From the NCBI RefSeq assembly GCF_000276665.1, contig NW_004955417.1:30479207-30543206 (forward strand): 64,000 nt of DNA, given 5' to 3'. The DNA is from Chinchilla lanigera (lineage: Eukaryota; Chordata; Mammalia; Rodentia; Chinchillidae). Of the stretch, positions 61,716 through 64,000 are shown piece by piece (within the stretch, counting starts at the first letter, position 1; each line of letters begins with the position of its first letter). A model generated the notes under the pieces. The model saw nothing but the letters and a program-made list of their open reading frames with translations, was not told the DNA's origin and ran no database searches. The translations under genes were made by a program, and so were the position numbers.

Positions 61716-62379
61716 GACTTTATTATCTGTGATATCTTTTCTCTCCAGCGTTCAGCATGCCAAAAGCTATGTAAGAGAAAGTTGATCAATTCTGAAGAAA
61801 GAAAACTTCATAATGTAGTAACTCTGAGGCCATTTTTGGAGTTCAGTACACTATCACTTACGAATTCCACAGTAAGGAGTTCATTTGTAGCTTTAAGGAA
61901 AGCTACTGCTGATTAAAATGATTCAGAAAAATTAGATAAATCAATTGAACAATGAAAATCAACCTTATACTTTCAGACTTATCAAAAATAAAAGGGAAAG
62001 ATGGATGACAGTCACTTTTCTTTGTCTTCCAGGATCTGTTTTCCCATTTTCTCCTTCTATAAGGGAACTTCCAGATTTTAGGTTCGCATATGACTTCCCA
62101 TCGCAACCATGGCTCTGTCTTCCTCTCGTCCTGCTGTAGCCAGGAGACTATCAGGGGACTGTGAGGGACAGTAGTGCGCCCAGCTTCCTAGTTATGTCCT
62201 TGAAGGCCAGCAGCATGGCCTTCGCTCTCCATCCTGACCTGACTGGAGCCAAGACGGTGCCATCCATGAGGGACCATGGAGACACATCACCGGTGCCATC
62301 ACTGTGGAGCCATTGAGAGAGGCTGCATCTCTTCCAGAACCTGGGCAGCTGTGCCAACCCCACGCCATGCCCCCTTGTA
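61716..62379. other. Unique sequence, no gene seen
   Basis: No gene or confident repeat between the MIR piece and the L1 end. Confidence 0.4.
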
Positions 62380-64000
62380 CAATTATTATTGTAAAAAGAA
62401 CTTTTAAAATAATAACAACAGACAAAAACAAAACAAGGCAAAAACAACAAAAATAGTACAGGGCTTCAAAACAAGATGATAGGAACTGACAATGGTTGCT
62501 ATATTACATATTGTTATCTTCAGTGAAATTGCTCAGACTACCAGATGTAAGAATGCAAGATTGATCAAACAATTAAAGGCAATAACAAGTAATAAAAAAA
62601 CATTAGAAACGATACAGTGCTTCACCAAAACGATGGTAGGAATTCACCAATGGTTGTTGTATTGCATATTGTTGTCTTTAAATTATTTGTCCAGATTACC
62701 AGATATAAGCGTGCAAAACTGGTCAAGAAAGATTTAAGCATTAACCGTTCCTTTCAGTAAACCACTAGGCATCAGCAGTACAATTATCCCAGCTATCTTT
62801 CCATATACACATATATTTTTTCCCCTTCTTTCTTTCTTTTTCTCCTTCCCCTCATCCCAGTTGTTCCTTCTTTGAGCAATTTCTTTCCCTTTCATAATAT
62901 CTATTGTGCATTTTGGGTTTTATTAACTGTTTCAGGTTTTTACACTAGGGAGACAATATGATGTTTACACATGTGGGTCTGATTATTTTTTCACTTATGA
63001 GTATGGTCTCTAGTTGCATCCATTTACCTATAAAAGCCTCAAGTTTTTCTTTTTTATAGCTGAGTAATACTCTATTATATAGAAATACCACATCTTCTTT
63101 ATCCATTCCTCAGTTGATGGGCATTTGGGCTATTTCCAAGATTTAGCTATGACAAATTGTGTTACTCTAAACATGCATGCATATGTATAGCTGTGGTATG
63201 ATGTTTTTAATTCTTCTGGGAAAATATCCAGAAGGGGAATAGCTGGGTTAAGTGGGACTTCTAATCTTAGCTTTAGGAGGATTCTCCACACTGATTTCCA
63301 CAGTGTTTCCACCAATCTACATTCCCACGAGCGGTGGAGAAGAGTTCCTTTTTCCCCACATCCCCTCCAGCATTTGTTATTGGTTGATTTCTTGATGATA
63401 GCCATTCTTTCTGGGGTGAAATGGAATCTCAGTGTTGTTTTAATTTGCATTTCTCAAATGATTAATAATGTTGAACATTTTCTCATATACTTATTTGCAA
63501 TTTCTATTTCTTCATCTGAGAAGTGTGTATTCATCTCAGATGCCCATTTTTGTATTGGATCTTTGAATTTTGGGGGCCAGAATTTTTTTTAAATTCTTTA
63601 TATGTTCTAGATAGAAGTCCTTTGTCCAAAGGACAGTTGGCTAAAATTTTTCCCAATTCATGGATTTCCTTTTTACCTTGTTGATGATTTCTTTTGCTGT
63701 GCAAAAATATTTCAATAAGGTGAGATCCCATTTGTTGATCCCTTTAAAATATTTCCCATGCAGTTTGGTTTTTGTTCATGAACTCTCTGCCTACCCCTAT
63801 ATCTTCAAGGTTTTTACCTATTTTCTTTTACAATAAATTTAGTGTTTCTGTCTTAATATTTAGATCTTTGATCCATTTTGACTTTAATTTAGTGCATGGT
63901 GAAAGATATGGGTCTAGTTTTAGTCTTCAGCATGTGTAAAGCCAGTTTGTCCAGCACCATTCATTAAAGAGGCAGTCTTTCTTCCACTGAACATGTTTGG
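62380..64000 (-). mobile_element. L1 3' half, minus strand, running off the window
   Basis: The 3' UTR lies at 62380-63000, with a 158-bp-period tandem duplication (units around 62483-62551 and 62637-62709) and a reversed polypurine tract at 62818-62870. The ORF2 C-terminus is at 63130-63450 ('[20 protein letters not shown]', then '[19 protein letters not shown]' and '[12 protein letters not shown]'). Upstream ORF2 continues at 63531-63731 in a different frame, so a frameshift separates them. The element continues past 64000. It belongs to the same 3' UTR family as 6630-7740. Confidence 0.9.

Noticed and set aside
1..64000. CRISPR arrays, operons, prophage or bacterial features
   Set aside because: Repeat content, base composition and lack of coding density are those of a mammalian genome; no regularly spaced repeats were seen.

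Overview
The window is a stretch of mammalian nuclear genome, most likely from a rodent. The evidence is a tRNA-derived ID SINE at 59334-59425, B1 (7SL-derived) SINEs at 25037-25195 and 59705-59850, joined ID/B1 dimers at 15113-15280 and 44951-45139, many L1 fragments, MaLR-type LTRs, old MIRs and a (CA)n microsatellite. The ID/B1 dimers point to a non-murid rodent (squirrel-related or similar), but the species cannot be fixed from sequence alone. Two assembly gaps (7084-7413 and 22815-23539) both lie in or beside repeats.

I recognise no protein-coding gene. All longer open frames are short, lack recognisable domains, or lie in repeats or GC-rich DNA where stops are rare. This looks like intergenic or deep intronic sequence. 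The gene-like places are two GC/CpG-rich islands, about 33.4-35.1 kb and 55.6-56.25 kb. The second ends in a possible short exon with a good splice acceptor and donor, so it may be a promoter or first exon of a gene or lncRNA continuing to the right.

Layout: 0-15 kb is mostly unique sequence with old L1 and MIR pieces and one younger L1 3' end split by a gap. 15-28 kb is a repeat-dense block: a SINE dimer, an internally deleted mariner-like DNA transposon, an old L1, a MaLR-type LTR with leader, an internally deleted L1, a second LTR end, and a dead L1 ORF2 carrying a B1. 28-44 kb is mainly unique with simple repeats, a CpG-rich zone, an L1 3' fragment and an MLT1-like LTR. 44-52 kb holds an ERV-like LTR, a SINE dimer, a small tandem region and another LTR. 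52-64 kb has the strong CpG island, MIR/ID/B1 insertions, a short L1 tail and an L1 running off the right edge.

The most informative observations are: a mariner-like remnant with both ends and the transposase C-terminus still traceable (15880-16270); an apparent MaLR provirus split by an antisense L1 (18741-23650); an L1 family whose 3' UTR contains a tandem duplication, seen in copies at 7414-7740 and 62380-62760 with a shorter relative at 60555-60715; and the candidate exon in the 56 kb CpG island. Nothing here supports a wholly new system; the rest is typical vertebrate repeat and unique DNA.
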